Part shown: piece after piece, positions 25,001-38,237 of the stretch
How positions within the stretch are numbered: the stretch's first letter is position 1
Layout: each line of letters starts with the position of its first letter
Source of the DNA: Pseudoscleropodium purum
Taxonomy: Eukaryota > Streptophyta > Bryopsida > Hypnales > Brachytheciaceae
DNA: 64,000 nucleotides
Direction: 5' to 3'
Assembly (NCBI GenBank): GCA_963969395.1
Contig: OZ017797.1
Coordinates: 16,864,001-16,928,000, forward strand
The notes under the pieces: generated by a model
Database searches by the model: none
What the model saw: the letters and a program-made list of their open reading frames with translations, nothing else
What the model was told of the DNA's origin: nothing
Translations under genes and position numbers: made by a program

Positions 25001-28000
25001 ACAATGAGATTGATGAGCCTTTCTTTACACAGCCGACCATGTATTCTGTAAGACCTCCACTACTGCCTCATCTTCATTTACTTTGCATTTGACTGTTATT
25101 TTCTAACACTCTCTCATAACAATTTGGTTAAGCGGACGTGAGATTATGCTTCACTGTTCTTTACTCCAGGTAATTAGAAACCATCCAAATTCACTGGCTA
25201 TCTACGAGAAAAAGTGTATTGAAAATGGACTTTTGGGCAAGGAAGAAATAGACAAACTGAAGGCTAAAATAGTTGGGATACTTAATGAAGAATTTGAAAG
25301 TAGCAAAGATTATGTTCCAAAGAAGCGCGACTGGCTTGCAGCTTTTTGGGCAGGATTCAAAGGTCCAGAACAGTTGTCTAAAGTACGAAATACAGGGTAA
25401 AACGAAGCAATTCAATCTGCATAGTTTTGTCTCGTGTTTTGAAGTGAATTTATGACATATTTTTGTAAGTGTAAGCGATTATCATACAGTGGATTTTCTG
25501 TAACTTGAGTTCTCATCAACAACTTGACAGTGTGAAATCCGCGGTTTTGAAAGAAGTGGGAAAAGCTATCACAGTGCTTCCTGCCACATTTAATCCGCAT
25601 AAAGCAATTAAGAGAATTTACGAGCAAAGGGCCCAGATGGTGGAAAAGGGAGAAGGGGTGGATTGGGCAACTGGTGAAGCACTGGCTTTCGGAACTCTTT
25701 TGGTGGAAGGCAATCATGTCCGTCTCAGTGGCCAAGACGTCGAAAGAGGAACTTTCAGTCACCGCCATGCCAAGGTCCATGACCAGAAAAATGGGCAAAT
25801 TTATTGCCCTCTGGATCATGTGCTGAAAACCCAACCACCTGATTTCTTTACTGTTTCTAACAGGTATGTGGCAAATTCGGACTTACTCATTGAGCTCAAT
25901 ATTTATGTCCGAAAGTATTTGTGTTGAGTTCATTACTGGCATAAGATTGCTGAAATACATCTTACCATGAGCTTCTTGAATTTTACGATGTGTTGTCACA
26001 GCTCTTTGTCAGAATTTGGAGTGTTGGGGTTTGAGCTCGGTTACTCCATGGAAAATCCAAACTCCTTAATTCTATGGGAAGCCCAGTTCGGTGACTTCTC
26101 CAATACCGCACAAGTGATTTTTGACCAATTTATCTCAAGTGGTGAGTCCAAGTGGCTACGCCAAACTGGATTGACTGTGTTGCTCCCACATGGTTACGAT
26201 GGACAAGGTCCTGAACATTCAAGCGCTCGTCTCGAGCGATACCTTCAGGTACATAAGAGTGTGGGATAGAGTACCTTCTTATGAGGCGTGATTATAACTC
26301 CTTTCATGCATTTGATATACCATGTTAGTTCAGAGTCAAACTTGACTGAATTTCTTCTCCGCCTCATTTTCATCTATTAAGGACACCCGTATAGACTAAA
26401 TATTTACAGGTATTATGTAAATCTAGATGTGTGACGACAATCCATTCAAGCTTCCAGTGATGGAAGCTGACTCCACGAAGCAATCTCAAGAAATCAACTG
26501 GCAAGTCGTCAACGTGACCACGCCTGCCAACTACTTCCATGTACTTCGTCGGCAGGCAAGTTTTCATACAATTTGATTCATGACTTTAACAGGAAGAGGT
26601 TTTTGATGAGGTGTACTCCAAGTAGTATTTTCCACTCCAAAATAATTTGCTGCTGCTAAAACAGATTCACCGTGACTTCCGCAAGCCAATGGTTGTTATG
26701 GCACCCAAAAATTTGTTGAGGCATCAGAAATGTCGTTCCAGCATATCGGAGTTTGAAGACACAGGTGAAAACGGCTTCCAACGTTTGATAAAAGACGTTG
26801 GCAACCACAAAGACAAGGAGGATAGCATACGTCGTGTCGTTTTCTGTACCGGAAAGGTGTGTATTTCCATCCCTGAATTAACTGATGCGTGTATTCAACT
26901 TGGAATTCGTCTTGAATGTATCTCAAATAATAAATAGTCCCAATGGTCATGAGTCGATGGCACAATTTTTACTCGGTACCAGTTAACTTGCACGAAATCA
27001 CGTGTTGAAGCCTCTCTTTTTCCGAAACATAACCAATTTTCTGTAATTAAGGTATTTTCGAGATACTGTATCATGGGAAATGTCCTAGTCCAGGACTGCA
27101 ATCGAATTGTGCTGATGAGCATACTGAAATTTACTGAAGTCCTTTGGCGTTTCCTTTGTTGTCTCGACCTGAAGGGAAGAGCCTAAGCAGTGGTTAGGAA
27201 ATGTAGGAAGTTATAATATTCAATGAAAATGAGAAATGTATAAAGAAATAGAACCTTGTTTGGACTCATTGCCACAAATAATGAAGTTCTTTTCTGCCTA
27301 TTAGAATTGTGACATATATTTCGAGGAATAGCGGCATTCTTAGATCATCAAATAGGGTTGATGAATTAGTAGGATTATTTGGAAAGAGGATTTTTCAATT
27401 ATTCAATTAGTGAGGATTACATTGAGGATTGTACCAACGATTATTTGGAAAGAGACATGAAAATCCTACACTTCTACTTGGAGTAGAGACACTTGCAATT
27501 AGCCACTGCATGGGTTGATCAAGCAGACTATGGTAACAATGATGAAATTTGTTTTATCAGATCTACTACGAACTTGACGAAGAAAGAGAAAGAGCTGCAG
27601 CAAAGGATGTCGCAATATGTAGGGTTGAACAAATATGTCCGTTTCCATTTGACCTCGTGTCACGTGAACTCAAGCGATACCCTAGTATGATCAACCATCA
27701 TGCCTATTCTTCTTTTCAATCTGGATCTACTGTATGAAGTAGTTTTCTTAACATCTGAAGGACATCTTTATTGATTGCGGTTCATTTTTTGTTATTATAC
27801 TTCATTCACAGCAAATATGATGCTAACCAAGTTGAACTGGTGTTCTACCAGAGGCTGAGGTTGTGTGGTGTCAAGAGGAACCAATGAACATGGGTGCATT
27901 TCTCTACGTTTTTCCACGTTTGGGGACGAGCATGAAAAATGCAAGTCGGGGAAAACTTGAAGATATCAAGTACGCAGGAAGACCTGCTGCTGCGTCCCCT

Positions 28001-28090
28001 GCAACAGGATTTGGCGATCTCCATACGCAAGAGCAGAAAGGGGTCGTTGCAAGGGCGATTCAGAAATCACCTCTTGTTTTGATAGAGTGA
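22043..28090 (+). CDS. 2-oxoglutarate dehydrogenase E1 component, mitochondrial
   Basis: Thirteen exons encode 1052 residues, close to the usual plant length of about 1020: 22043-22510, 23112-23441, 23626-23772, 24110-24583, 24691-24884, 24993-25047, 25170-25396, 25531-25863, 26002-26248, 26427-26555, 26665-26856, 27561-27684 and 27852-28090. E1 decarboxylates 2-oxoglutarate with thiamine diphosphate and passes the succinyl group to E2 in the TCA cycle. Seen are a basic, Ser-rich presequence (about 1-95), the E1 N-terminal motif [13 protein letters not shown], the active-site MPHRGRLN with His near 335, the cofactor motif GDGSF near 438-442 with NN near 471-472, FGHNEIDEP, and the transketolase-like C-terminal half ([34 protein letters not shown]). 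The start is the first ATG of the presequence. Intron 10 is GC-AG, and the exon 3 acceptor is ambiguous by one codon. Confidence 0.96.
26556..26664 (+). other. GC-AG intron in the OGDH E1 gene
   Basis: After the codons for VLRRQ the exon ends CAG and the intron begins GCAAGT, finishing in AAACAG before the IHRDFRKP exon. Phase 0 on both sides is required to keep the conserved protein. The nearby GT at 26560-26561 would extend the exon by four bases and break the frame. GC donors with an otherwise perfect consensus are a known minor class. Confidence 0.85.
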
Positions 28091-31074
28091 GTACTTTAGT
28101 GTACTCAACATTCGCCATTTCAAAATTGAGAACCGTACTACCTTAATTTAGTTGATATTGGTCATCTCCAACCAGGAACCTCAATGTCCATCATTGAAAT
28201 CAAAAACTTCCATAATGTTCAAACAACTTCACAGAAATGTTTGAAAAATTCGAAATCTCTGTAGGAAATAAAATAAAAGGAACTATTTCATTTCTCATCA
28301 AATTCCAGTTACGATTGGATCAAAAATCAACAAATAAATTAAGTGTCATATAATCAATAGTGCGGCGTAATTACCTTATTTCCCAAGCGGATGATTCACA
28401 CAATTCATTCCGCATACATAACTTTGGAAAACGGGCTTGGGGTGAAGAAACATGCACGGGCTTGGGGTACACCCAATCGGGGTGATACTATACTCGTGAA
28501 GAACCCAGTTGGTAAGAATGGGACGGGAAGTCTTAAAGACAGGAAGACCCTCAAGTCCTCAACCTTCCTTCACATGGCCTTGCATGCTCTTCAAGCTTTG
28601 AGCTTCTTGCCCCTCCACTTTCTCTCCCAAAACAAACGCAAACTAATCTCTTCTCTTCTCTTCTCTTCTTCCTTTTTTTCTCCCAGATTTCTATCTTCGA
28701 TTATTTAGTGCAAGTTCAAGCTCCGCCCTCTGACTTGGTCCAATTGCAACAGAGTGAATTCTTTCGATACGAATCTATGTCTTGTGGACTGACTCTGTCA
28801 GACTGTTGATCTTGAGATCGAGCAGGGATTCGTGCTTGGTACACACTCAGGTCTATTGATATACCGCAATACAATAGTCGGGACAATATATATGTTATGC
28901 TCTGATGAACAAGTCAGTTTTTTGAGGAGGACTTCGATTCACATCTTGATCATGACGAGCAAACTAACAAAGCATCGATCGTTCCAGGTAAGCGTTTTGT
29001 GCTTGGTCAGCTGCCTGTTCTGGTTTTGGAGCTTGTTTTTTACTTTAGAAAGTGAGAATTTTTTTTCGAGATCAATTTATTCAAAGGAAGCTTACACTTT
29101 CTTAAGGTGTATGTGAAGGAGAGCTAGCTTGAAGGAGAACAAGGATGAAAGGATTGTGAGAAGAGGATATTGGAGAATAAGAATAGGATTAGAGTGGGAC
29201 CAAATTAATTAGAAGCACTACGAGTGTAGTTTGTTGTTATGTCACTTGTATATGTATATGACGTTGAAATTTCTGAGTGAGTCTGAATGCATCAAAGATC
29301 AACAAAACGTCAATTTCGTGAAATTGGCGGTATTCCAATACTTTGGCATGTTTCAGTAGTCTGAAACATGAGTCCATACCTGTCCTAATTTGTGGACTGA
29401 AAGTAGACCTTTGTGAATATGTATATGTCACCATTTTTGGCGCCAGTCAATTTGACGAAATTGACGATACAACCAGTTTTTGAGTCCGCCCATGTAATAA
29501 GAGCTGGTGAATCATTTCTCTCTTCAGTTGTTGATCATAAAACCTTCCTTGATCGTCAATTTCATAACATTGGTGAAACTCCACAAGTTTTTCATGGGCG
29601 TGCGGCCTGAAACATAAATTTGTACTTGGCCTAGTTTTAACAGCATTGTGCAGTTATAAACGGCACAATTCTTGGCACCCAATATGACGTCAATTAACAA
29701 AATTGACAATCTTGAATCGTAATTGAAGATGAGTTGAAAATAAGTTGACTTTGCTCCAACCAATTTTCCTCAACTTCACCCTTTAAAATTTTACACATTG
29801 CTTTTAAGCAGTCATCATGGAGGGTGAACTACTTTGGCATGACGAATGAAGCGTAGAAATAACTCACCCTCGTCAACCACCAGAGAAACCCAAAAAATCC
29901 ATAGACCCATTTCCAGAGTGCAACTACGGAATTTCAGGGCTTCAGCTGAAATTTTGGATGCATTCATCTTTGCCAGCTCCTTGAGAGATCGAGACTAGAC
30001 AACGCCCCAAACTTTCATGATCGAGTCGAAAGAAAGATACTAAAGCTTTACCACCAAGTGACGCTGCAAGCAGATTATACGGTAATAACAACCCCTCGAT
30101 TTCAATCACAAACAGTAGAACCAGTGTCCCTCTCCTCTGTAAATGAGCAGATTGCCAGGAACATACTTCTACAGAAAAGTTACTTGTAGCTTGGTAGCAA
30201 GTAATACAATTTTTTCGAAGTGACTCTTGGCAGTTAAGGTTCGGTATCCACAATTCTTAGAGTTTCCTTCATTAACAAAAAGCAACTGACAATCATATAG
30301 GGGTTGAATATTGGATCTTGAATCTAGGAGTTTTGAGCTTTCTTTCGAAAACTTTTTTCACTGGGAATTGGGAGCCTCAACTTTTGATCGAAACCTTTCT
30401 ACCCTTGCCTAGAAACTGATAACCTAATCTTCCTTTCTCCCTTTCACTCCAAACTGAATGCAGAGCCAAAACTTGCAAGTCTGACATCCAGTAATATTTG
30501 CTAAAAGGCACAAGAGATTTCGAGTACACCAATTTGTCTGTCCTACTAGTGAGGAGGAAATTAACGTCACCTAGAAAATTAGCATCACCACAAAATTTTA
30601 TTTTTTGTGGAAATTAATACAATACTGTAATATATCAACCCGCGCTAATTCAAAATAGGGTGACTTTGGTAAATTAGTGTCACACGCACTATCCGGACAA
30701 ATCAGTGTGCTTTGAGAAAGGAGTACTTTGGGATACAAGTGAAAAGCTCCCTGTTTCAAATTACAGTTGAGGGGGCGAGGAAGTTGGGTGACCAGTAACT
30801 GGAGGTCAGGGTGAGCGGTCACGCACAACAGATTCCCGAACCCACGGCAACGCAAACGATGATCTCTCAATCTTGCAGCAAATTCTCTCATCTCCCAGCT
30901 GAGATTTCCTTCTACTTGGTTGAATTTCCCACTTGAAATTCCTAGTCGAAGCTCGCAGATGCGTTACCCAAGTGAGTGAGTGAGCGAGCGAGTAAGTGAG
31001 GATCAAAAACAAAAAACAGACAGAGACAGAGTTAGCGCCGCGTTTCTGAATTGCAAGCAACTCAGCCAACTCTC
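28091..31074. other. Intergenic DNA between OGDH E1 and MEX1-like genes
   Basis: About 3 kb without a recognisable gene. It includes a pyrimidine-rich tract (28647-28680), the direct repeat ACGGGCTTGGGGT near 28431 and 28455, and a diverged 245-bp tandem repeat, listed separately. The open frame at 28391-28708 is unlike any protein I recognise and ends in pyrimidine-rich low complexity. Confidence 0.5.
29306..29708. repeat. Diverged direct repeat, period about 245 bp
   Basis: Unit 1 (29306-29467) and unit 2 (about 29551-29708) share ordered blocks: CGTCAATTTC, TTGG.G, ATT(C)CA.AA...TTT, CTGAAACAT, T.CCTA.TTT and finally TTGGC.CC followed by GTCAATT and AAATTGAC. No open frame is conserved between the units. 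Confidence 0.5.
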
Positions 31075-34000
31075 ATGGCTGTCCCGGCGCAATCCTTGAC
31101 CTCGGGCGCCATAGCCTCGCGGATGCCGGCTGCTTTGGGTTTCGTCTCTCCTTGCCAGAGTCAGCATTTGGCTCGTGTCGTCGTGAGGTCCCGCAAAGAT
31201 TTTATTCTAAGTTCAAATTTCGTGCCTCGGAAGGGATGGCCGGGTTTGGGTTTTCTACTTCACCGCAGGAAGACGATTGTAGTGCCCGTACTCGCGTTGA
31301 GTGAGGATGACCCCGCCCCCGTTCCCGAATTCTCCCAGGTGGTGGATCGATTTACTTGCTTGTCTTCAAATTGGAATGCCTATCCCTAGATTGAGTAACG
31401 AATTGGGGCTCATGTGTTTTTGGTTTGGCAATCTTTGAGTAGGTCGTATGAATCAACGCTCTTTTGTCGAATTTCTGGTTTACATTTTGGACCAAGAAAG
31501 GGAATGTTCTTGACTGATTCTAGCGGTCTCATCGGTATTTTCACATTATGATCAATTGAGTCGGTCGTTCTGCTGGATTTTTGAGGGTCTGTTCTAGGCA
31601 ACGCAGCATGATCTCCCTGTTCTTGTCTATTGCAAGTGTTACGTTTTGGTCAGCGTCAGGGCGTAGGGTTGATGATCAATTGACCGAGTTAGTTTGTGAT
31701 GCAGTTAGGAGACGAGGAGGAGGCACCTTCCAGCCAGTACAAGCAATGGGACGCATTAACAGCTCGGATCGCCGAATCCGCAACCGTGGCCTTTCTGTTG
31801 CTGCAACCCCCGCAAATTGTACTCAACACGCAGAATCTCATGTCCGGGAATAAGGTGGCTCTCACCGCCATTCCATGGATGGTAAGAAGAGTTCAAACAC
31901 TCCCCTGCGTTTTATGTTGACAAGCTTTTGATATGAATGCCACCGATGAGGTCCACCCCTAAGGTAGAGGATACTCATTTTGTAGCATTTCAACCAATGT
32001 GTGCTTTCATTCGGAGATCACTGTGTGTACAGGAGCCATGTGAAATTTTACTCTGTTAATGTCTTGGATGATTTCTTATGCAATCATTCAAAGAGGCCAG
32101 TTGTAGACAATATATCAGGGATGGTAGACAATTCCATTATCCATACAAAGATTAGTGGCTGTAGACATGATTAGCCAAATCATGCTTACGCCCAACTTGC
32201 TAATTAAAGTTCGAGGATTGATTGAAAGAGAGGAGTTGCTGTTGGAATCAGGGGTTAGTCATGCAATAAGGGATGTCGGTGATCAGGTTTTAGTATACTC
32301 CAATGTGAAGTCTCCATTCACCATGCAGCAAGAGAGAGGTTCCAGTCACTATTCAGGTGAACTCTAAGCCTTTCCCTACAACAACCTAGAAACCCGTTTC
32401 ATCTAAAATTTTGCAGTTTTAGAGTCTGTGTTAAGCTAAAAATCAATTGCAAAAAGCTAAATGTCTATAGATTAAGTGTTTACACACTTCCCACAAGTCA
32501 AAGTTCACCTGTATGATCAATGGAGAATCTAATATGTTGTGTTGGTTAATGGAGTCTCTACTTCACCTGACATGTGGAATTTGGGAACTGCATTTGCAGG
32601 GTCAGTTGACAGGGCTTCTGGGCAACTTGTCGTTGCTGTCCTACTTCGCTGGGAAGAGGGAACGAGGCGCTACGGTGGTGCAAGCGGTGGGTGTGATTTC
32701 CACGGGGGTGGTGTTGTCGCAGCTGGCGTTGGGAGAAGCCATGCCATTCCCAATCTACGTGGGCACAGCGACCGTGGTTGTGGCGGGCCTTCTTTTCAAT
32801 TGGCTCAGCTACTTCAATAAGCTGAGTCCTACCCTCTGGCAGCTGTGGCTCGATTCTGTCACTGTTGGTGGCCTTACTGTGCTTCCTCAGGTGTGGTTCA
32901 CAGTTTTGTTTTTTTACTTTGTTGTAGTCTTTGGTTTTAGTCAGTGACATCACACTTTCGCTTGTATATCTATGCAAAGAATTTGCATGGACCCAAGTTG
33001 GATCCAAGAATAATTCCTTATGTCAACATGGTTGCGTATTGATCATTCAGTATTGCCATTGCATCGTTTTAGTATATGTAAAGAAGCGTAGGGTTTTGTG
33101 CATTTTACATTCCAAAAGTCACTATTAGATTGAGAAGTTCTTCATTTTGACAGGTCATATTCATGTCCCCATGTTAAGTTAATGCTTGTGTAATACAATG
33201 GTGTTAGTGTGATGCTAGTGTCATTGGCAATTAATTTCATATTACATTGGAAACTTGTAATTTAACATTAACTTGACATTCATTTAACATTGTCTTTTGA
33301 TTGATCTAATTCTTTATGAGATTATCAATAACTTACCATTGATAACTTTGTGAATCTAAAGAGGAATCTTTCGGAGAATTTGCAAGAGTTCATGGAACTG
33401 GACATTGTTTTTGAGACTTCTTTTCGCGAGGTTTGTGAACAGCCGTAGCCAATTTGCCGACATTGCACGATGAGTGCAGTAGTGAGGAGTTTGTGATTTC
33501 ATCTTTTTCATATGTGTGGAATCCATCTCAAAGAATACGTGGTTGCCCTTCAGGTTATGTGGTCAACATTCGTACCCTACATTCCGGCCTCTACTCTCCC
33601 CGGCACCATTTTCGGCGCTATTGCTTTGATTCTAGTCGTTCTGGTACATAATCTGATTTTCACCACCCCTTCCTGATATGGTGAGATGAAATATTGTTGC
33701 AATTCTGCCCACCATTAACAGTTGCAATGGCATGACAGAATCGACTCAATAAATTGCCCCCATCAGCCTTGAAGTTCTACACTGGACTGTCGGCATGGAC
33801 TGCGACTCTTCTCTTCATGTGGAGTCCTGTGGCACAGGCGGTATGTTCTCAAACCTCTTCACTTTCGCGTTGGTTCCTTCTTGTCTTTCCTTTTAGTGAG
33901 CTGAATTTGTGGAGATCACAACCTTACAATTCACATTGTCGCACAGTGGTCGAATTACTTGAATCCTTCCAACATCAAGGGCTTGTCAGTCCTCACCGTC

Positions 34001-35248
34001 TTGCTCGCCATGGCTGGAAATGGTCTGCTCCTTCCACGAGCTCTGTTCACCCGCGACCTCATGTGGTAAGTTCTCTTGAAACTAATTTCAATTTGGTTGT
34101 ATTTCAGTGTTTATAATCCGCCTGCGTTTGTAATTTCTTTTCCGTAGCGCTTTGAGAGCCAAACACTACAGCAGACTATGGGTGGAAAATGGATTGTAAG
34201 AGAAAGGTAGCATGTAATTTCTTTTGAGGAGATGAGCATCGCGATAGTTATATATGATATACGGAACTGATCGAGGTACTTACGTGGAATCTGGTGTGAG
34301 GGCAGGTTTACAGGATCGTCTTGGGGGACTTTATTACAGGGTTGGGGAATCCTCGTTACCCTGTTTATGTAAGTATTTTGCTATCATATGTTTGCATTCA
34401 CAATGTACACTCCAAACTGTGGCTAGTCTGTTGTTGTCCGACCAATCTACGTTGAGGTCTGAGTCGCCAATTCCTGGACAGAACAGGGTGAGCCTCTGCC
34501 GATTTCACCGTATTCTTTAAGTTTGGAAGATTGGAAGAACATTTGAACAATGATATCTGTAAGGAAAAGAAAGTAGCGATGCCTCCATCTCAAAGAATTT
34601 TCACGAGGAGGTTTATCGGGGTGGTGCCACCATTACTTTTTCTCTTACCACAAAGTATCAGGATATAAATATTCCTGATAAATTAGGATTGGCTATTGGA
34701 GATTTTCTGTTCTTGTTCTTTGAGTTACTCCTGGATTTTATACGGCTTGGTGCCAGCCTATAGTCTGACGAGAACTTCATCGATTGAAAATTTGAAGCTC
34801 CTTGAGATTTATTGTAAGCTCTGTGAGATGATTTCTTGCTCGCCTGTTCTTGCAGCTTCAATGTCATCAGTGGTGTTCCGTTCTACGGAATCAGTGCTTT
34901 CCTTGCGCTTTGGCTAGGTAATACCCTCCACCTGTCCTGCTGCACGCGTCTTTGCCTCTTCTTGGCTATTTACTCAATGTGAGTTAGACAAGTCCTTCTG
35001 CTTGGTAGTTAAAGCCTTCTCTTCGTCTGAGCAAGTCAAATCGGAGGAAAAGGTAATAAAAACAAGCCCGTATTTGTTGAAATGCTTAAGCAAAGACTAA
35101 CTTATATCCAGGATATGAAGGACACAGAGCTAACTTTGCGATCTCTACCTATGCAGGCTGGATGTTTTATAACGATGCAAAAGCTTACTCGCTGGGATCC
35201 CCCATCGCCCCATTGGTTGAATTAGTCACTGGAAGTCGGTCCAGGTAG
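31075..35248 (+). CDS. MEX1-type chloroplast maltose transporter
   Basis: Nine exons, all joins in frame, encode 419 residues: 31075-31338, 31705-31881, 32600-32890, 33554-33643, 33739-33840, 33947-34065, 34306-34368, 34856-34917 and 35157-35248. Arabidopsis MEX1 (RCP1) is about the same size. MEX1 exports maltose, the main product of starch breakdown at night, across the inner chloroplast envelope. Seen are a Ser/Arg-rich N-terminus with few acidic residues (a plastid transit peptide, about 1-70), then YKQWDALTARIAES, LLLQPPQIVLNTQNLMSGNK, GLLGNLSLLSYFAGKRE, TVGGLTVLPQVMWSTFVPYIP, SGxxGWTATLLFMWSPV-like sequence, NPSNIKGLSV and GNGLLLPRALFTRDLMWFTGS, all family marks, with several hydrophobic spans between them. 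The start is the first in-frame ATG; the frame also continues upstream without an ATG. Confidence 0.94.
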
Positions 35249-35873
35249 TCGTTTCTTGCACAAATCTCCATGACAATCTTTACTTAGGTTTCATGTCTAG
35301 TTCAGGTGGTATCCTGCCTAGATGTCTGTAAAATAGCGAGAGCGGCCTTTAGGATTGATAGAAGCTCAGTGACACTGTCTAAATCCTCGTACAGTACCAC
35401 AAGTTTGTGCGCATTTGAAGGGCGATGCCTACGCAGTTGGACCTGGAAGAAAAAAAAAGAAAGTCTGGGCTGACGCAGTTTATTGTACCCATTCAAAGTA
35501 AGTTATTTGGCCACCAAGACTTTTAGTTCGTACATTCCCTATTTCAAAAACCATGGAGAACACTGGTTGTGCATGACAATAATGTACTATGTTTCAATGA
35601 ATACACCCAACCCTCTCCAATGCCACTTGTTGCAATTGGATCTCGCTTGTTGTATACATGCTTGTTTGGACAACGTCAAATTCTAAACACACTTACAGTA
35701 CAAGCAAAACCTATCTGCAAGTTGCAGAATTTTGATCCTTTTCAGAGTTTCGTCTTGGGTAAACTGACTTCAGAGGAGCCAAATCTCTGCAAGCTGGACT
35801 TGTGCGCATCAGCTGTGCTGCTTCTCCTTCATACTTTCCCTAGATTAGTGACAAAGATGTGGTATATGAAATT

Positions 35874-35901
35874 GGTATATCCACGTGAAAATGGATATAC
35901 C
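35874..35901. repeat. Perfect 10-bp hairpin enclosing a G-box core
   Basis: GGTATATCCA and TGGATATACC are perfect reverse complements separated by eight bases. CACGTG (35882-35887) overlaps the end of the left arm. Whether it is a regulatory element or chance is unknown. Confidence 0.5.
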
Positions 35902-36888
35902 ACAAAGGTACCGTGTACAAAAATGCCTGATACTCAACTGTATTTGGCTTCCACTGAGCGGGCCAGAAGCCTAGAAAACGCTTCACAGGATTCTCCGTTG
36001 ATTCTCGCATTATATGCACACGCGTACAGTACTGACTTTTGGAAACATGGAAGTGAAGTCCACGCACTGAAATGAATGCGAGTGCAGGTGCAGATTGCGT
36101 CTATGACAAACAGATCACAGGGTTTCCCCGGATTTGAGCACTTCGTGACCTACCACTTTAAATTGGAAGTTCTTGTTATTCCTCGTAACTTCTCGTTTTG
36201 TTTTCAAGTCAAGTGAAGGCTATGAAACTTTTCCCTTTGTGTCATTCTATGAGGCTTCTTCCCCAATGGAAGAGACTCTTTATTCCTGATATGTTTGAGA
36301 TAAATTTTATGTAACTGTTACTTTATATTTGTAGGTAACATGGTGAGCCCTTAAAATTAGTAAGGCTACAAAAAATAGTGAGATTACTTAGATTTTATAA
36401 AAACTAATAAAATTTTTGTCAAAAATCTTTCAATTAAAAATGTCTTTGTCACTCAATATGGTAGAGTATTGTATTACTTCTTCCTACTATTGCTACTAGA
36501 GACAATTACCAACTTGAAAGTCTTTGAAAATTTGTTCTAAATATAGAACATAAAAGTAATGTTAAAAGTAAAATAGGGTATGAAAATAGATCCTTGGTAA
36601 AGGTAAGGGAATCATCTTACTAATGAAAAAAAGTGAGAAAGTTCTAAGTTATTATTAAATTTATAAAAATCTTAAATCTATAAAACGAACACTAATTCCA
36701 AACTAGAAAACAATTCAATGCATAAACACCTCGACAATCACTCACAAATATACTAGCACACAAGACCTACAAAAAGAAAACCACCTCAATCAAAAGATGG
36801 ACATTGTATAAAACCCTAATTTCACTAATCATGGACTTATTCAAAAATTATAAACTTTCTTTGTAATTGAAAATATATTGGCTAGAAG

Positions 36889-36890
<2 letters not shown>

Positions 36891-36918
<28 letters not shown>
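36891..36918 (+). repeat. (CT)n microsatellite
   Basis: An almost pure CT dinucleotide tract with a single interruption (CTCTCC) near its start, in AT-rich intergenic DNA. Confidence 0.9.
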
Positions 36919-36919
<1 letters not shown>

Positions 36920-38237
36920 TGATGAGAGCTATCCATTTTAACTAAAAAATTTACATTTGGACTATATATGGATTATATTTTCATCATTCATCTCTAAATG
37001 CAATGTTGTTTATGGAATATGGATTGTTCAGAATTAGTTAAATTGGGGTTATAAAGTCTTTGGGAATAATTTCCAATTGAATGGAGTGAGTTTTTCAAAA
37101 CATTGATCATTTTCTGTGCAGATCACAGAGTTTTTAGGGGGCTAATAATATAATCTAATTTACATTACAGTTATGTTCTAAACATTACAATACAAACACT
37201 AACTTAGAAAATCATTTGTCATCACTCTTCTGTGATGTCTCTACCTTGAAGACATCAACATGTGAAACTTGTCCAATCAACGTGACATATTCTGTGGATA
37301 TTCAGAGAAGGTGCAATTACAGAGACAGAAGGGTAGGGCGTGTTGTCCCACATTTTCCTTTTACATTTTGCGCTTCTTTTTCTCGGTTTGTGAGTCAGCG
37401 TCGAAGCTTTGAAGCTCCGAAGCCGACTAGACTTTCGAAAAGAAGTAAGCTTAGGTCACGTGCAGGGAGAATCATGAATGCAGTCGCAACTTAATAGCTC
37501 TACTTCCTTGAGTGTCAATTGACAGAGCCTTTCCCTGTTCTCTAGTCTCTGCAATCATCAAGCTCCCTGCAAGTTTCTTCAATTGTGTTGCACTGTCTGT
37601 AAAGAATTCAATTTCGCAGTTACAAAATCGACCTAGGAAGCTTGTTCCGATTGAAAAAGCTTCGGATTTGGCACAGGGGTTGTGAACCTCGTCGATCGTC
37701 TTGTTGGGATCCCACGACAGAGGCCCATCTTCCGGAATTGGGTTTGCACGAATTGGAAGCTATGGCGCATTGATGAGGGATTAGGTCATCCTCGAGGTCA
37801 TGCCCTGGGCGGAAGCGAGCGGCGGAAGTAGAGGACCATCCCACTGTTGCAGAAATTGACGGTAAATCAGCATAAGAGACGATTTGAAGAGTATTTGAAA
37901 CCGAAAGTGGTGGTGGTGGGAGAAAATTTCATCGGTGATGTGACGCTCTTTGCTTTAGTGCTTGGATTGAATGCTTTCGATGCGGTTACAGTAACAGTAC
38001 CTGTTTGTTTTTTAGTTACCCTGAGCCTGAATTTTGAGATGTAATCAAACCTGTGCCTCTCTTCACCGCTCGTAGTGGCTATCACTTGAGAAACAGTTGT
38101 GAGGAGTGCTTATATGACACCATTACAATAGGGTTTCTGAAGCATGTAAAATCTGAGAGCCGAGACGGCATCCTTGTTGAGGCTCGTGGGCGTGTTCGCA
38201 GAGGATCTGTTATTAGGGCACGAGAATATGGTAGTGT

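Larger units (their letters stand above)
35249..38237. other. Intergenic DNA between MEX1-like and ZIP genes
   Basis: About 3 kb. It begins with the MEX1-like 3' flank, is strongly AT-rich from 36300 to 37200, and ends in the GC-richer probable promoter and leader of the ZIP gene (37300-38237). A 168-codon open frame at 35569-36075 shows no motif I recognise. The short frames in the leader mostly lack an ATG. Confidence 0.5.

Noticed and set aside
28391..28708. 105-codon open frame
   Set aside because: The second half is translated from a TTCTC-type pyrimidine tract, the first half matches nothing I know, and no partner exons were found.
35569..36075. 168-codon open frame after the MEX1-like gene
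   Set aside because: Long for the region but it shows no domain, biased composition or splice context I recognise; a perfect DNA hairpin runs through it. Probably chance or 3' flank.
37847..38044. 65-codon frame in the ZIP leader as an upstream gene or uORF
   Set aside because: It begins with TTG, not ATG, and shows no recognisable motif.
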